11,654 bases of DNA from Pleurocapsa sp. MO_226.B13 (GTDB lineage Bacteria > Cyanobacteriota > Cyanobacteriia > Cyanobacteriales > Xenococcaceae), in contig JASJEI010000138.1 of the NCBI GenBank assembly GCA_030064795.1, positions 1-11,654 of the forward strand, written 5' to 3'. Below are positions 1 through 8,578 of this stretch, piece after piece. The translations under genes were made by a program, and so were the position numbers. The stretch's first letter is position 1; each line of letters begins with the position of its first letter. Under the pieces are notes generated by a model that saw only the letters and a list, made by a program, of their open reading frames with translations, did not search any database and was not told the DNA's origin.

Positions 1-3000
1 CTCTAGTCCGAAGGGCACAAACAATTGTAACCGCTCCACAATCTCACTCACGGGGCGCTTGAGCACTCCAGAGGCTCGCAGCAGATGTAACGGGGGCACA
101 GTTCCCTCTAGCCAGTGACTGTAACGATCCCGCTCCCTGTCATTCAGATCCTGGGAAAGCAGGATATCATCCCCAGGTCTTAACACTGGCCACAGGTTGG
201 AGTGCCAATTGCCTAAACTCTTACTAGATAGCAAGTTTTGCCATAGTTTGGCGCGAAAAAGAAGATATTTAGGAAGAGTAGGAAAATCGGAAGAAAAACT
301 ACTTGCTTTGTCATCCCATGATCTCAAGAACTGTTCATCAACTATAGAACATCCAGTAATTGCAATGTATATTTTAGGTATTTGGCGCTTGAAGTTATCA
401 AGCTCTAATTTGACTAAAGCATTCTCTTGAATCAAAAAATCAACTACCTTCTCAGAAATATAAGGAGTTTTATCCTCTAAGTCCCACAGCCAGGCAAATG
501 TCAAATGAGACCATTCTTGCAGAGAATTAAATCTTTGCCGTAAAATTTCTTCAGATACCCAATTGTTTTCCCATTCTACAATGCTTTTTCGATCAACAGT
601 CAGTCTTGGGTAGCGCTCATGGCGCAAATTAACAACCACAAATTCGTGCTGCTCATCTGTCAAAATACCATCTGCTAAAACTTGACCTTCTCCAAAATTT
701 GAAATCCACCATATATCAGAATTCCCTATCTTACAAGATTCTTCTGAAGACAGGTTAGGATGTTGCAACTGCCCTGCTTCCCATCTGTTTTTTAGAGTTT
801 GTTGGTTCTGTGTATCCAACTCATGTACTTCAGTTTTAAACTCGGCTACCCAGAGCAATTTCTTCAACACTTTAAAGCAGGAGATCCGCTCATTATCGTA
901 ATGGGTTCGATTCAAATATAGCCTAACCTTGGTTCCCGAGTTATTGCGAGTTCCTTCCTGAATCTGAAATAGACCGCTACTTCCGGGGATAAGCACCAGC
1001 AATGAGTCTTCGGGAAACCCTCTTTGATTCATTCGACAAGTTTCGACCATAATTTCATCAGCCAGCATGAAATAACTGAGTACCCCAATACCAAACTGAC
1101 TATTGGGATAGAGGTGAATTGGTGGGTTTAACTTCAACCAGTCAGCCTGTTCCTCAATAAATTCGGAAAGCTCCGTAAAGCGACGCCCCGAACGAGCAAA
1201 ACATTGGGAAAGATGGAGCATTCCCATCCCAATGCCGTTGTCTTCACACTCAATAAAAGGTCGCCCATTTTCGTAACCCTGACGGAAAATTATCTTCCCC
1301 TGCCAATTTGGGTCACTGTATTGGCCGGTCTGCTTCAGATACTTGAGTCGCGCCTCTCGGTATCGGCAGGCATCGAGCGCATTCTGATACAATTCGCGAA
1401 TTGCCAGGGTGGGGTCACCATATAGTTGTTCCCCCATCAGCAGCTCGCGAATTTCATCGTGAGCCAATTGAAACTTGATGTGAGGCGTTTTATAAACCCA
1501 TTTACCACCTTTGCTCTCTGGCTCAATGCGATCTGACTTTAGGTAAGAAGGAAGACCCTTCAAAGTGTCAAGTTCTACCAATTCATCCGCTTTTTGCAGA
1601 ACTTGTGAGAGGACTACATCTGCATTCTCTACATGAGTGTTTAGAGCCAGATCCACCGCAGGATGATCGCAGGTCGCCACGAAAGCGCGTCCTTTGGCAA
1701 AGGGTCTCCATGATGCATCAGAAATCGTCTGCAAAACCTTCCTAGGATTAATTGGATTGCTCAGACCAATGTGATCCACGACAACATCTGAAAGCGTCCT
1801 TATATCAATCGCCAACCAACCTGCTAGGTTAAGCATGTATGCTAACAACCTTTCTCGCAGGTCTTGCTCTTGTCCGTATTTACCTACCGTAACTTTGGGT
1901 TGTAGTGCCCCTGGTCGATCTTGGCGCTCGATGCGTTCCAAATCAGCGAACATGCTTTTAGCCAATTCTAGAAGCCGCTCGGATTTTAAGACATCTCGCA
2001 CCAGCTTTGGTTTGTTGTTTGATGGTTGCAGAGATTTAATTAACTTATTTGAGAGATATCCTCCCTCAGCTTGCGGTTGCCAAATTTTCAGGCTTCGTAG
2101 CAAGCAGCGATGTAGCATCCATACCATCACTGCATTTTTCCCAATTAGATCCTCTGATGCCTCAAGCCGTTCCACCCTGCGAACAAATCTCGGTAGCATC
2201 TGATGAGTTTGCTCTAAAGCCCTCCTCAAATCATTTTTTGTGCTATCTACAACCAATTCTAGCGGATTAACCTCTGCTGCTTGCACAATACCACTGGCAA
2301 GGACAGCTTCTCGCACAAAGGGAATTACTAATAGGAGAGCTATTTCAGGAGACGAAAGTTGAATTGGTGGGTCTGAGCATGATACCAATAATTCCAAAGC
2401 TTCAACCGCACGAACAGGAAGTTTCTCATCTCGCCAGGGATCTTCGGGAAATGCTTGGACGGCAGTTTCCCATTCTTGCCAACATCTCTGAACAACTTTG
2501 ATGATCTGCCGTTTCAGTTCAGCGACTGAAGAGTCAGCCGTTTCCTCAGTTGACCAAAGCGACGATTGCAAAATAGTGTCAGTCCAAGGATTTCTATCCT
2601 TCTCAGCGGCTATACTAGTAGAGCTACCTTCACAAATTACCTGGGACATGGGGTTAAAGTCAGCCCCATGCTCAGAAGAAATGCATCGAATTTTGTGGGG
2701 TTTCTTCTGATATTGCTTAATCAGTTGATCGAGCCTGGCTTGAGTTTCTTGAAGTACCTGCTGAATTTTGCAAGCAGAACAATCAGGATGAATAACATTA
2801 GCTAAAGCCTTAGTAAACAGACTATAACCAGTTTGTTCACTATTTCCACCAAAATACTGACTCTTTTGCCCTTTCTGACAGGCAAACATGAAGACGGTGG
2901 ATTGCCCACCCCGCCATTGATTCTCCTCACCCCATTCTGCAAGAACAATCCCCTTCGTTTCATCTTCCCAAATCAGCTTGACACCCTCTCGACAGGCATC

Positions 3001-3414
3001 TACAAAAACAACAATTGTCTGAGCTTGAACTGAAGCAAGCAGCTTGTTGAGTTCTGCTGGGGAGAAAAGATAATCATGACACAAATCTGGATCTTTTAAA
3101 TCCTCACGGGATGCATCACCTGTAACAATGTAATCCTTACCTTGATCTTGATAGTGAATACCATGACCTGAGAAATAAATAATTAAAGTATCAAATTTCT
3201 TGTCAGACTTCCCTATCGTTGCTATGGCCTTACGAATAGCAGCTTTTGTAACATCCTTGCCATCCGAACTCGATAATGGTTGAACCTTAAAGCCAGATTT
3301 TTCAAGAGATTGCTGCAATATCTCAATATCATTGGGCACAATCTCCAAGTTGGGAATCCCATGACCATACTCAGAAATTCCAATTAATAAAGCTTTCCGC
3401 TTTACTTTGACCAT
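1..3414 (-). CDS. Caspase-like (C14) protease fused to HSP90/GHKL-type ATPase, C-terminus beyond window
   Basis: I translated this frame by hand from the ATG at 3414: 1138 codons without a stop, running off the left edge. Residues 5-250 form a caspase/metacaspase-like domain, with the catalytic His84 in YFSGHG and Cys141 in VFVDACR. Residues ~290-650 are mostly helical and unassigned. Residues ~650-860 are a GHKL/HSP90 ATPase: E674 and N678 in RELYQNALDAC (N box), D725 in EDNGIGM (G1), SQFGIG at 772-777 (G2) and SGTK at 826-829. PRLTVDRKSI (936-945) resembles the conserved middle-domain segment of HSP90-like conflict proteins. The last residues look like the start of a helical repeat. The start is supported by GGAG 5 nt upstream. 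From family knowledge, such proteins couple ATP-dependent sensing to proteolysis in predicted antiphage or cell-death systems. That role is inferred here. Both active sites appear intact. Confidence 0.88.
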   Translation of the reverse strand, partial: MVKVKRKALLIGISEYGHGIPNLEIVPNDIEILQQSLEKSGFKVQPLSSSDGKDVTKAAIRKAIATIGKSDKKFDTLIIYFSGHGIHYQDQGKDYIVTGDASREDLKDPDLCHDYLFSPAELNKLLASVQAQTIVVFVDACREGVKLIWEDETKGIVLAEWGEENQWRGGQSTVFMFACQKGQKSQYFGGNSEQTGYSLFTKALANVIHPDCSACKIQQVLQETQARLDQLIKQYQKKPHKIRCISSEHGADFNPMSQVICEGSSTSIAAEKDRNPWTDTILQSSLWSTEETADSSVAELKRQIIKVVQRCWQEWETAVQAFPEDPWRDEKLPVRAVEALELLVSCSDPPIQLSSPEIALLLVIPFVREAVLASGIVQAAEVNPLELVVDSTKNDLRRALEQTHQMLPRFVRRVERLEASEDLIGKNAVMVWMLHRCLLRSLKIWQPQAEGGYLSNKLIKSLQPSNNKPKLVRDVLKSERLLELAKSMFADLERIERQDRPGALQPKVTVGKYGQEQDLRERLLAYMLNLAGWLAIDIRTLSDVVVDHIGLSNPINPRKVLQTISDASWRPFAKGRAFVATCDHPAVDLALNTHVENADVVLSQVLQKADELVELDTLKGLPSYLKSDRIEPESKGGKWVYKTPHIKFQLAHDEIRELLMGEQLYGDPTLAIRELYQNALDACRYREARLKYLKQTGQYSDPNWQGKIIFRQGYENGRPFIECEDNGIGMGMLHLSQCFARSGRRFTELSEFIEEQADWLKLNPPIHLYPNSQFGIGVLSYFMLADEIMVETCRMNQRGFPEDSLLVLIPGSSGLFQIQEGTRNNSGTKVRLYLNRTHYDNERISCFKVLKKLLWVAEFKTEVHELDTQNQQTLKNRWEAGQLQHPNLSSEESCKIGNSDIWWISNFGEGQVLADGILTDEQHEFVVVNLRHERYPRLTVDRKSIVEWENNWVSEEILRQRFNSLQEWSHLTFAWLWDLEDKTPYISEKVVDFLIQENALVKLELDNFKRQIPKIYIAITGCSIVDEQFLRSWDDKASSFSSDFPTLPKYLLFRAKLWQNLLSSKSLGNWHSNLWPVLRPGDDILLSQDLNDRERDRYSHWLEGTVPPLHLLRASGVLKRPVSEIVERLQLFVPFGLE

Positions 3415-3416
3415 TG

Positions 3417-3728
3417 TTACTCCGAGAAAGTTAGTGTGATAGCGCCCTTGCCACCCAATTTAGCTGTCCCAATCAGCTCCACACCTCCCTCGGCTGTTAC
3501 TTCAACCTCGATGCTCACTTCCTTGAGACGAAAGTTTCCAACTGCCTTGATATCTTGCAAGGTTTCTGCAAGACCCTGACAAACGCTGCTTAAATTTTTC
3601 TTGAGCCGATCAGTTGGAATATTGCGAACTGCGACTACATCTTTGCTACCTCTTGACGAAAAAAGACCTTTTACCTCTTCGTCCGCATCCTGCTCGGGTA
3701 AACTGACTAAAAATGGAATATCACTCAT
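3417..3728 (-). CDS. Small Pepco/Trypco1-like companion of the caspase-HATPase
   Basis: A 103-residue soluble protein with no signal peptide or membrane segment. The first ~30 residues are acidic and probably loose. Residues ~35-63 look helical. Residues 68-102 form a beta-rich end: VSIEVEVTAEGG, then a glycine-rich turn, then ITLTF. This ending (basic-acidic strand, 'xAEGG', 'GGxGxITLTF') is the pattern I associate with the Pepco and Trypco1 domains, which recur next to caspase-like or trypsin-like effector genes in predicted conflict systems. The stop codon is 2 bp from the caspase start, and its last codons contain the ribosome binding site of that gene, so the two are almost certainly co-translated. 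It probably helps recognise the trigger or restrain the protease. That role is inference, and so is the exact choice of Pepco over Trypco1. Confidence 0.72.
   Translation of the reverse strand: MSDIPFLVSLPEQDADEEVKGLFSSRGSKDVVAVRNIPTDRLKKNLSSVCQGLAETLQDIKAVGNFRLKEVSIEVEVTAEGGVELIGTAKLGGKGAITLTFSE
3420..3423 (-). promoter_or_regulatory. Shine-Dalgarno of the caspase gene, inside the end of the upstream gene
   Basis: On the minus strand GGAG lies 5 nt before the ATG at 3414 and overlaps the last sense codons (TCG GAG) of the small upstream gene. This fixes the caspase start and points to translational coupling of the pair. Confidence 0.7.
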
Positions 3729-3831
3729 TATGAAGCCAATGCTCAGAATTTTGTTTACTTTTTATTAACTCATACTTCATGTATAGCCAGGCTTAACTAA
3801 AAATAAAGATAATTTTTAGATTACAAGGTTT
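3729..3831 (-). promoter_or_regulatory. Probable promoter region of the Pepco-caspase pair (weak candidate)
   Basis: About 100 AT-rich bases separate the small gene from the pseudogene remnants. The best -10 candidate on the minus strand is TATACA at 3785-3780, about 50 nt before the start codon, with no good -35 at the usual distance. An AT-only inverted repeat (CTAAAAAT/ATTTTTAG, 3797-3819, loop 7) lies just upstream. It lacks GC pairs and a T-run, so it is no convincing terminator, and transcription arriving from carB could also reach the pair. The ATG at 3728 has only a weak ribosome binding site. Confidence 0.25.
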
Positions 3832-3990
3832 TTAGCTACTGGTTAAAATTAACTGAGAGGAAGTAGACAGAATTAAACGATTGGCAAAATCGGTTCTTAT
3901 TTCTCCTGTAAAGGGGGTTTTGGCTAATTCTGACACAAAGGTAGCGTATTTTTCGGTTAATTCGGACTGAAGATTTAGTCTTGGAATCAT
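3832..3990 (-). pseudogene. 5' remnant of a YdiJ-like FAD-linked oxidase
   Basis: Reading from the ATG at 3990, the frame encodes 52 residues beginning MIPRLNLQ. It contains FVSELAKTPFTGEIRTD followed by FANRLILST, then an unrelated tail and a stop. The pattern MIP..., FTG(D/E)I.T..A.RL..ST matches the extreme N-terminus of YdiJ-type FAD/FMN-binding D-2-hydroxyacid dehydrogenases, where the next residues are normally DNSIYQ and about 900 more residues follow. Here the match stops after ST. The complete catalytic body is gone, so this is a dead gene fragment. The assignment rests on remembered family sequence and a short match. Confidence 0.5.
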
Positions 3991-3991
3991 T

Positions 3992-4234
3992 CCAGATAAT
4001 AGCTCGATAAATACAGTCTGAAGTAGCGCGAGCCAAGCCAATCATCTTCTCTCCATCCCAAACACTAACCACGGGATCGCTGTTGGCGATCGCCATAACC
4101 TTCCAAGTCGTGATCTGTAACTTCTCAGGTCGTCTTTCTTTTACCCAAAAAGCTGCCGATGCCAGTAAGTCTTGCAGTTGGGAGAGAGGGATTTGGTCAG
4201 GGCAAGTACAAAATTGAATCTGAAGACCATCCAC
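3992..4234 (-). pseudogene. N-terminal half of a GNAT acetyltransferase
   Basis: A GTG start at 4234 has GGAGAG 8 nt upstream. The next 81 codons read like the front half of a cyanobacterial GNAT N-acetyltransferase: residues 54-72 contain PVVSVWDGEKMIGLARATSD, followed by YRAIIW. In intact relatives the chain continues with D-V-V-x-H-P-x-Y-x-G-x-G-L-G, the acetyl-CoA binding motif. Here, directly after W81, the sequence passes into the start of the oxidase fragment in another frame. The original frame continues as 51 unrelated residues to a TAG at 3836. With the cofactor site missing, the gene should be inactive. Confidence 0.6.
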
Positions 4235-4360
4235 GACTGTTTCTCTCCATGAACAGCAACATTGACATTCATAAGATTACCGTTCATCAAATCAATCTTG
4301 ACAGATAACTAGCTTACTAACTTACTGAGAGTATGTTTAATCAATGACCAATGAATGAGT

Positions 4361-7300
4361 TTACCCAACTCCTTTACCAGCAGCAATGTAGTCTTGCAAA
4401 GCTTTAACTGACAAAGGCTGAGACTGCAAAGAGCGAATGGCTGATATGGTTGCCTTAGCCCCGGCAATAGTAGTAATAATTGGCAACTGATAATCTAGAG
4501 CAGCACGGCGGAGCAGGCGGGCATCGGTATGAGATTCTTGTCCGTTGGGGGTATTGATGATGAACTGAATCTGGTCATTCTTAATCCAGTCGATGACGTT
4601 AGGACGACCTTCATGAATTTTTAGCACCCTATCTACATTATTTACGCCATGCTCCTGTAAGACGCGACGGGTTCCGGCAGTAGCCACGATCTGAAAACCC
4701 AAATCCAGTAAGTCTTTAACCACTGAAACTACGGCTTGTTTGTCGCGATCGCTCATCGATACCAACACAGTCCCAGTCAGGGCTAATTTTACCCCTGCTG
4801 CCAACTCTGCCTTGGCAAATGCCTTGCCGAAATCTGTATCGATGCCCATTACTTCCCCCGTAGAGCGCATCTCTGGTCCTAATAGGGTGTCCGCACCAGG
4901 AAACTTGTTAAACGGCAGCACGACTTCTTTGACGGCAATGTGCTGAACGATCTTTTCTGAGGTAAATCTGACCGACTCTAAAGTTTCTCCAGACATCACG
5001 CGGGATGCCAACTTTGCCAAGGGAACGCCAATTGCTTTGGAGGCATAGGGAACAGTGCGAGAAGCGCGGGGATTTGCCTCCAGAATGTACACTTGTTCTC
5101 CCCGAACGGCATATTGAATGTTCAGCAGTCCAATTACTTTGAGGGCTTGGGCCAACTGCATCGTCCATTGACGAATAGTATCTAGGACTGAGGGGGGCAG
5201 GGAGGTATGGGGGAGAGAGCAAGCGGAATCACCTGAATGAACTCCCGCCTCTTCAATGTGTTCCATAATCCCGCCGATAACTACTTTACCGGTACGATCG
5301 GCGATCGCGTCTACATCCACTTCGATCGCATTTTCTAAAAACTTATCGATCAAAATCGGATGTTCTGGCTCGACTTGCACCGCGTAGTTCATGTAATGTT
5401 CCAAATCGCGGTCGGAATAGACAATTTCCATTGCTCTTCCCCCCAAGACATAGGAAGGACGCACCACCACTGGATAACCAAGGCGACGGGCGATCGCCAG
5501 AGATTCTTCGTAGCTATGGGCGATACCATTGGGAGGGTGCTGGATATTTAGCTGTTGGAGAATTTGTTCAAATCTTTCTCTGTCTTCAGCAATATCGATC
5601 GAATCGGGCGAAGTCCCCCAAATTTTTGTTTGTAATTCGGGTAGGGGCGAACGGCCGTTCGCCCCTACAAGATAATTTTGTAACGGGACTGCCAACTTCA
5701 GGGGAGTTTGTCCGCCAAATTGGACGATGACACCTTCGGGATTTTCGGCTTCAATGATGTTGAGAACGTCTTCTTTAGTAAGAGGTTCAAAATAGAGGCG
5801 ATCGCTAGTATCGTAATCGGTAGAAACCGTCTCTGGATTAGAGTTAACCATAATCGTCTCAAACCCTTCCTCCCTCAGAGCAAAGGAGGCGTGACAGCAA
5901 CAGTAATCAAATTCGATTCCCTGTCCGATGCGATTTGGTCCTCCGCCGAGAATCATCACCTTGCGCCGAGCGGAGGGTTCAGCTTCCGATTCCCCTATTT
6001 CGTAGGTGGAGTAATAGTAGGGCGTGTAGGACTCAAACTCGGCTGCACAGGTATCCACCAGTTTGTAAACGGGAACTACTCCCAACTGCTTGCGATAAGC
6101 CCTTACTTCATCTTCAGTGGTCTTAGTAGCAAAGGCGATTTGGCGATCGCTAAATCCTTGCTGTTTGACGAACTGCATTTGTGCTGGAAGAATTTGTCTT
6201 AGGGGAGTACAGGCGAGAAAATGCTCGGTTTCGATTAGTTCCTGCATTTTGTCCAAAAACCAGGTGTCAATGGCGGTAAGTTCGTTAATTTCTGACACCG
6301 TCATTCCCAGTTTTAAGGCATGATAGACGCTAAAGATGCGCTCTGGATGAGGAGTGCGTAAACTAGAATGTACTTTGATTAAGGAAGGGAGTAATTCTGG
6401 GCGATCGCCACCAAAACCAAAGCGACCGGTTTCGAGGGAGCGTAGAGCTTTCTGCAAGGATTCACAAAAAGTACGCCCAATTGCCATGGCTTCCCCCACC
6501 GACTTCATCTGGGTAGTGAGTACGGGTTTGGCAGCAGGAAACTTTTCAAAAGTAAAACGGGGAATTTTGGTCACTACATAGTCAATCGTCGGTTCAAATG
6601 AAGCGGGAGTTTTCTTGGTGATGTCATTGGGAATTTCGTCCAGGGTATAGCCCACAGCTAACTTGGCAGCAAATTTGGCGATGGGGAAACCAGTTGCTTT
6701 GGAAGCTAATGCCGAAGAACGAGAAACGCGAGGGTTCATTTCAATCACAATTACCTTACCATCGAGCGGATTGACGGCAAACTGGATATTGGAACCCCCT
6801 GTTTCGACTCCGATCTCGCGAATGATTTTCTGAGCTGCATCCCGCAGTCGTTGATATTCTTTATCAGTCAGGGTTTGAGCGGGGGCAACCGTAATCGAGT
6901 CTCCAGTGTGGACTCCCATCGGATCGACATTTTCGATCGAACAGATTACCACCACATTATCCGCTAGATCCCTCATCACTTCTAGCTCGTACTCTTTCCA
7001 CCCCAACAGGGATTTCTCTACCAGAATTTGGGATACCGGACTGGCATCGATCCCGTGTTTTGCCAGTTGTTCGTATTCCTCCTGGTTGTAAGCGATACCG
7101 CCTCCAGTTCCTCCCAAAGTAAATGCCGGGCGAATGATCAGGGGATAGGAGCCGATTTGTTGGGCAACAGCTTTTGCCTCTTCCAAGTTATTGGCAATTC
7201 CCGAAGGACACACTGCCAAACCAATGCGCTTCATCGCTTCTTTAAACAAGAGACGGTCTTCTGCCATTTCAATTGCTGGTAGCTTGGCTCCAATTAGTTC

Positions 7301-7639
7301 GACCCCATATTTTTCTAACACGCCACTCTTGGATAGAGTCACTGCCACATTCAAAGCTGTTTGTCCCCCCATCGTTGGCAGTAGAGCATCGGGACGCTCC
7401 TTAGCTATTACCTTCTCTACGATTTCTGGCAGTACTGGCTCAATGTAGGTGCGTTCTGCTGTTTGGGGGTCAGTCATGATTGTAGCGGGATTGGAATTGA
7501 CCAACACTACTTCATAGCCCTCTTCTCTTAGTGCCTTACAAGCCTGCGTACCAGAGTAGTCGAATTCACAAGCCTGCCCTATTACTATCGGACCAGAACC
7601 CAGCAACAAGATTTTGTGTAAGTCGTCGCGACGAGGCAT
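4361..7639 (-). CDS. carB: Carbamoyl-phosphate synthase large subunit
   Basis: This 1092-residue protein makes carbamoyl phosphate from bicarbonate, ATP and ammonia delivered by the CarA glutaminase, feeding arginine and pyrimidine synthesis in the cytoplasm. It has the duplicated synthetase layout. The first half starts [19 protein letters not shown] (14-32), with [10 protein letters not shown] at 49-58. The second half starts at ~558 with [15 protein letters not shown] and [10 protein letters not shown]. Ligand motifs include [16 protein letters not shown] in the first half and [16 protein letters not shown] in the second. The MGS-like allosteric domain covers ~955-1075. It is slightly longer than E. 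coli CarB (1073 residues), partly because of an insert at ~655-670 that contains a palindrome. The ATG at 7639 is the natural family start. carA is not adjacent within the window. An NtcA-type promoter lies upstream, and no clear terminator follows. Confidence 0.98.
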   Translation of the reverse strand: MPRRDDLHKILLLGSGPIVIGQACEFDYSGTQACKALREEGYEVVLVNSNPATIMTDPQTAERTYIEPVLPEIVEKVIAKERPDALLPTMGGQTALNVAVTLSKSGVLEKYGVELIGAKLPAIEMAEDRLLFKEAMKRIGLAVCPSGIANNLEEAKAVAQQIGSYPLIIRPAFTLGGTGGGIAYNQEEYEQLAKHGIDASPVSQILVEKSLLGWKEYELEVMRDLADNVVVICSIENVDPMGVHTGDSITVAPAQTLTDKEYQRLRDAAQKIIREIGVETGGSNIQFAVNPLDGKVIVIEMNPRVSRSSALASKATGFPIAKFAAKLAVGYTLDEIPNDITKKTPASFEPTIDYVVTKIPRFTFEKFPAAKPVLTTQMKSVGEAMAIGRTFCESLQKALRSLETGRFGFGGDRPELLPSLIKVHSSLRTPHPERIFSVYHALKLGMTVSEINELTAIDTWFLDKMQELIETEHFLACTPLRQILPAQMQFVKQQGFSDRQIAFATKTTEDEVRAYRKQLGVVPVYKLVDTCAAEFESYTPYYYSTYEIGESEAEPSARRKVMILGGGPNRIGQGIEFDYCCCHASFALREEGFETIMVNSNPETVSTDYDTSDRLYFEPLTKEDVLNIIEAENPEGVIVQFGGQTPLKLAVPLQNYLVGANGRSPLPELQTKIWGTSPDSIDIAEDRERFEQILQQLNIQHPPNGIAHSYEESLAIARRLGYPVVVRPSYVLGGRAMEIVYSDRDLEHYMNYAVQVEPEHPILIDKFLENAIEVDVDAIADRTGKVVIGGIMEHIEEAGVHSGDSACSLPHTSLPPSVLDTIRQWTMQLAQALKVIGLLNIQYAVRGEQVYILEANPRASRTVPYASKAIGVPLAKLASRVMSGETLESVRFTSEKIVQHIAVKEVVLPFNKFPGADTLLGPEMRSTGEVMGIDTDFGKAFAKAELAAGVKLALTGTVLVSMSDRDKQAVVSVVKDLLDLGFQIVATAGTRRVLQEHGVNNVDRVLKIHEGRPNVIDWIKNDQIQFIINTPNGQESHTDARLLRRAALDYQLPIITTIAGAKATISAIRSLQSQPLSVKALQDYIAAGKGVG
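5641..5668. repeat. Perfect 28-bp palindrome inserted in the carB coding sequence
   Basis: Two 14-bp arms (GTAGGGGCGAACGG and its exact reverse complement) meet without a spacer. The same palindrome type is familiar as a dispersed intergenic repeat in cyanobacterial genomes. In carB it is in frame and supplies residues 658-666, VGANGRSPL, in a loop between the strand ending GGQTPLKLA and the conserved GTSPDSID, where E. coli CarB is much shorter. Because it is palindromic, the same peptide is read on the other strand. Confidence 0.9.
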
Positions 7640-7681
7640 AATTATTTATTTGAGGCTCTATAGTTTTTTACTCTCAATCTT

Positions 7682-7723
7682 CTTATAGGTTGTTACCTCG
7701 CTGATTTTTGTAACAATAGCTAC
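7682..7723 (-). promoter_or_regulatory. NtcA-activated type promoter of carB
   Basis: GTAACAATAGCTAC at 7710-7723 matches the NtcA consensus GTA-N8-TAC exactly on both strands. On the minus strand it is followed after 22 bp by TATAAG (7687-7682), a five-of-six -10 box. The NtcA centre would lie near -41.5 of a start at about 7675, the class II activator geometry, leaving a leader of about 35 nt before the carB ATG. NtcA activation of carbamoyl-phosphate supply under nitrogen control would make physiological sense. Binding is inferred from sequence only. Confidence 0.6.
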
Positions 7724-7938
7724 TTAGTTAAAGAAAATTAGCAAAGAACACGATGTCAATAGTAGCATTTCTTGAGCGATCTTTCTAAGCTGCCTATAGA
7801 GAGCGATCGCTTTGTCGCTAACCTAATCATCCTAACTGCGCGACTGGAACATGATGGAGTTTGGCGACGTATGTCCGTCTGGTTCATAGGGGTTAATGAG
7901 TGCGGTGTGGTTACTGTTCATGAAACCCCTTTTCTGTA
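7724..7938. other. Region between carB promoter and pentapeptide gene; unrecognised short frame
   Basis: A plus-strand frame opens at a TTG (7772) and runs to 7993, beginning LSDLSKLPIESDRFVANL. Its first ~35 residues look protein-like (ARLEHDGVWRRMS), the rest does not, and I do not recognise it. It has no ATG or ribosome binding site and overlaps the next gene in another frame, so it may be a decayed gene end. One HIP1 site lies at 7803-7810. I see no RNA gene or clear promoter here. Confidence 0.3.
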
Positions 7939-8544
7939 TTGCTTTGCAAGTTTTTATCTGATTTTTTGTCCTGTACAGAGGAAAATGATATAAAAAAATG
8001 CAAACAAATATTAAAAATACCGCTTTTGCCTCCTCGGTGGGAATCAGCAGATTTAGTTAATCTCAAACTGCCCAAAGGGCTTAATCTATCGGGAGTAGAA
8101 TTGTGTAATGCTAGCTTACGAAAAGCTATTTTAGAGGAAGTAATTTTAGAACATGCATTGTTAGCCAATGCCAATCTTCAGGCGGCTAAGTTAAAAAAAG
8201 CTAATCTAGAACAGAGTGATTTGAGAGAATCATCTCTGGTATGGGCAGATTTAACAGGTGCAGACTTAACAAAGGCAGACTTAACAAAGGCAGATTTAAC
8301 AGAGGCAGATTTAACAGGCGCAAATTTAACAGCAGCGAACTTAAATGAAATTGAGGTCAATAATCTAACAAAGTCCCAACTTAAATCAGCTTGTAATTGG
8401 GACAAAGCTAATTATATTTATCGTCAAACAGAAGATGATAAATGGGAATTAGATACACAAGCCAATCAGCAATACATAGAACAAATTAGACAAGATAAAG
8501 CTTCAGCTCCTCAGACACCAGTAAACTGTAGTAAATGGAATTAG
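7939..8544 (+). CDS. Pentapeptide-repeat protein
   Basis: This frame of up to 201 residues carries tandem pentapeptide repeats of the A(D/N)LxX type at about residues 46-138, including ANLQAAKLKKANLEQ and a run of ADLTG/ADLTK/ADLTE units. Such repeats fold into a right-handed quadrilateral beta helix and are very common in cyanobacteria, mostly with unknown function. After the repeats comes a segment typical of these proteins (LTKSQLKSACNWDKANY, 143-159) and a polar tail. There is no signal peptide. The start is doubtful: no ATG exists in frame after the TGA at 7921, so TTG 7939 or a later TTG must be used, or the 5' end has been lost. Its nearest good resemblance begins around residue 14, so the gene may be N-terminally truncated. 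Confidence 0.65.
   Translation: MLCKFLSDFLSCTEENDIKKCKQILKIPLLPPRWESADLVNLKLPKGLNLSGVELCNASLRKAILEEVILEHALLANANLQAAKLKKANLEQSDLRESSLVWADLTGADLTKADLTKADLTEADLTGANLTAANLNEIEVNNLTKSQLKSACNWDKANYIYRQTEDDKWELDTQANQQYIEQIRQDKASAPQTPVNCSKWN
8245..8349 (+). repeat. Seven 15-bp tandem units encoding the pentapeptides
   Basis: Seven consecutive 15-bp units related to GCAGATTTAACARRG lie in phase with the pentapeptide frame. Units two and three (8260-8274 and 8275-8289) are identical, which indicates recent unit duplication. The array is coding, not a separate element. Confidence 0.85.
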
Positions 8545-8578
8545 AAATTTGGCATTGCCCGAGAGATATCTATAGTAA

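Noticed and set aside
197..3033. Seven plus-strand frames of 66-122 codons opposite the caspase-HATPase gene
   Set aside because: All are antisense to one continuous open frame with conserved catalytic motifs, and none resembles a known protein.
3797..3819. Terminator between the pseudogene remnants and the Pepco-like gene
   Set aside because: The 8-bp stem is almost entirely A-T and is not followed by a T-run, so it should be unstable.
4341..4358. CCAATGA-type short tandem repeat downstream of carB
   Set aside because: Only two imperfect ATGA-containing units are present, too little to call a repeat array.
4740..7448. Several plus-strand frames and one minus-strand frame (4908-5222) of 60-164 codons within carB
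   Set aside because: They lie antisense to or out of frame with an unmistakable carB, have no domain-like sequence, and reflect the codon composition of the real gene.
7753..7758. TTGACA on the minus strand as a -35 box for carB
   Set aside because: No acceptable -10 hexamer lies 16-18 bp downstream, while the NtcA site with TATAAG fits much better.
7911..8405. Minus-strand frames opposite the pentapeptide gene, one with an apparent repeated SAxVK pattern
   Set aside because: The periodicity is only the complement of the 15-bp pentapeptide-coding units.
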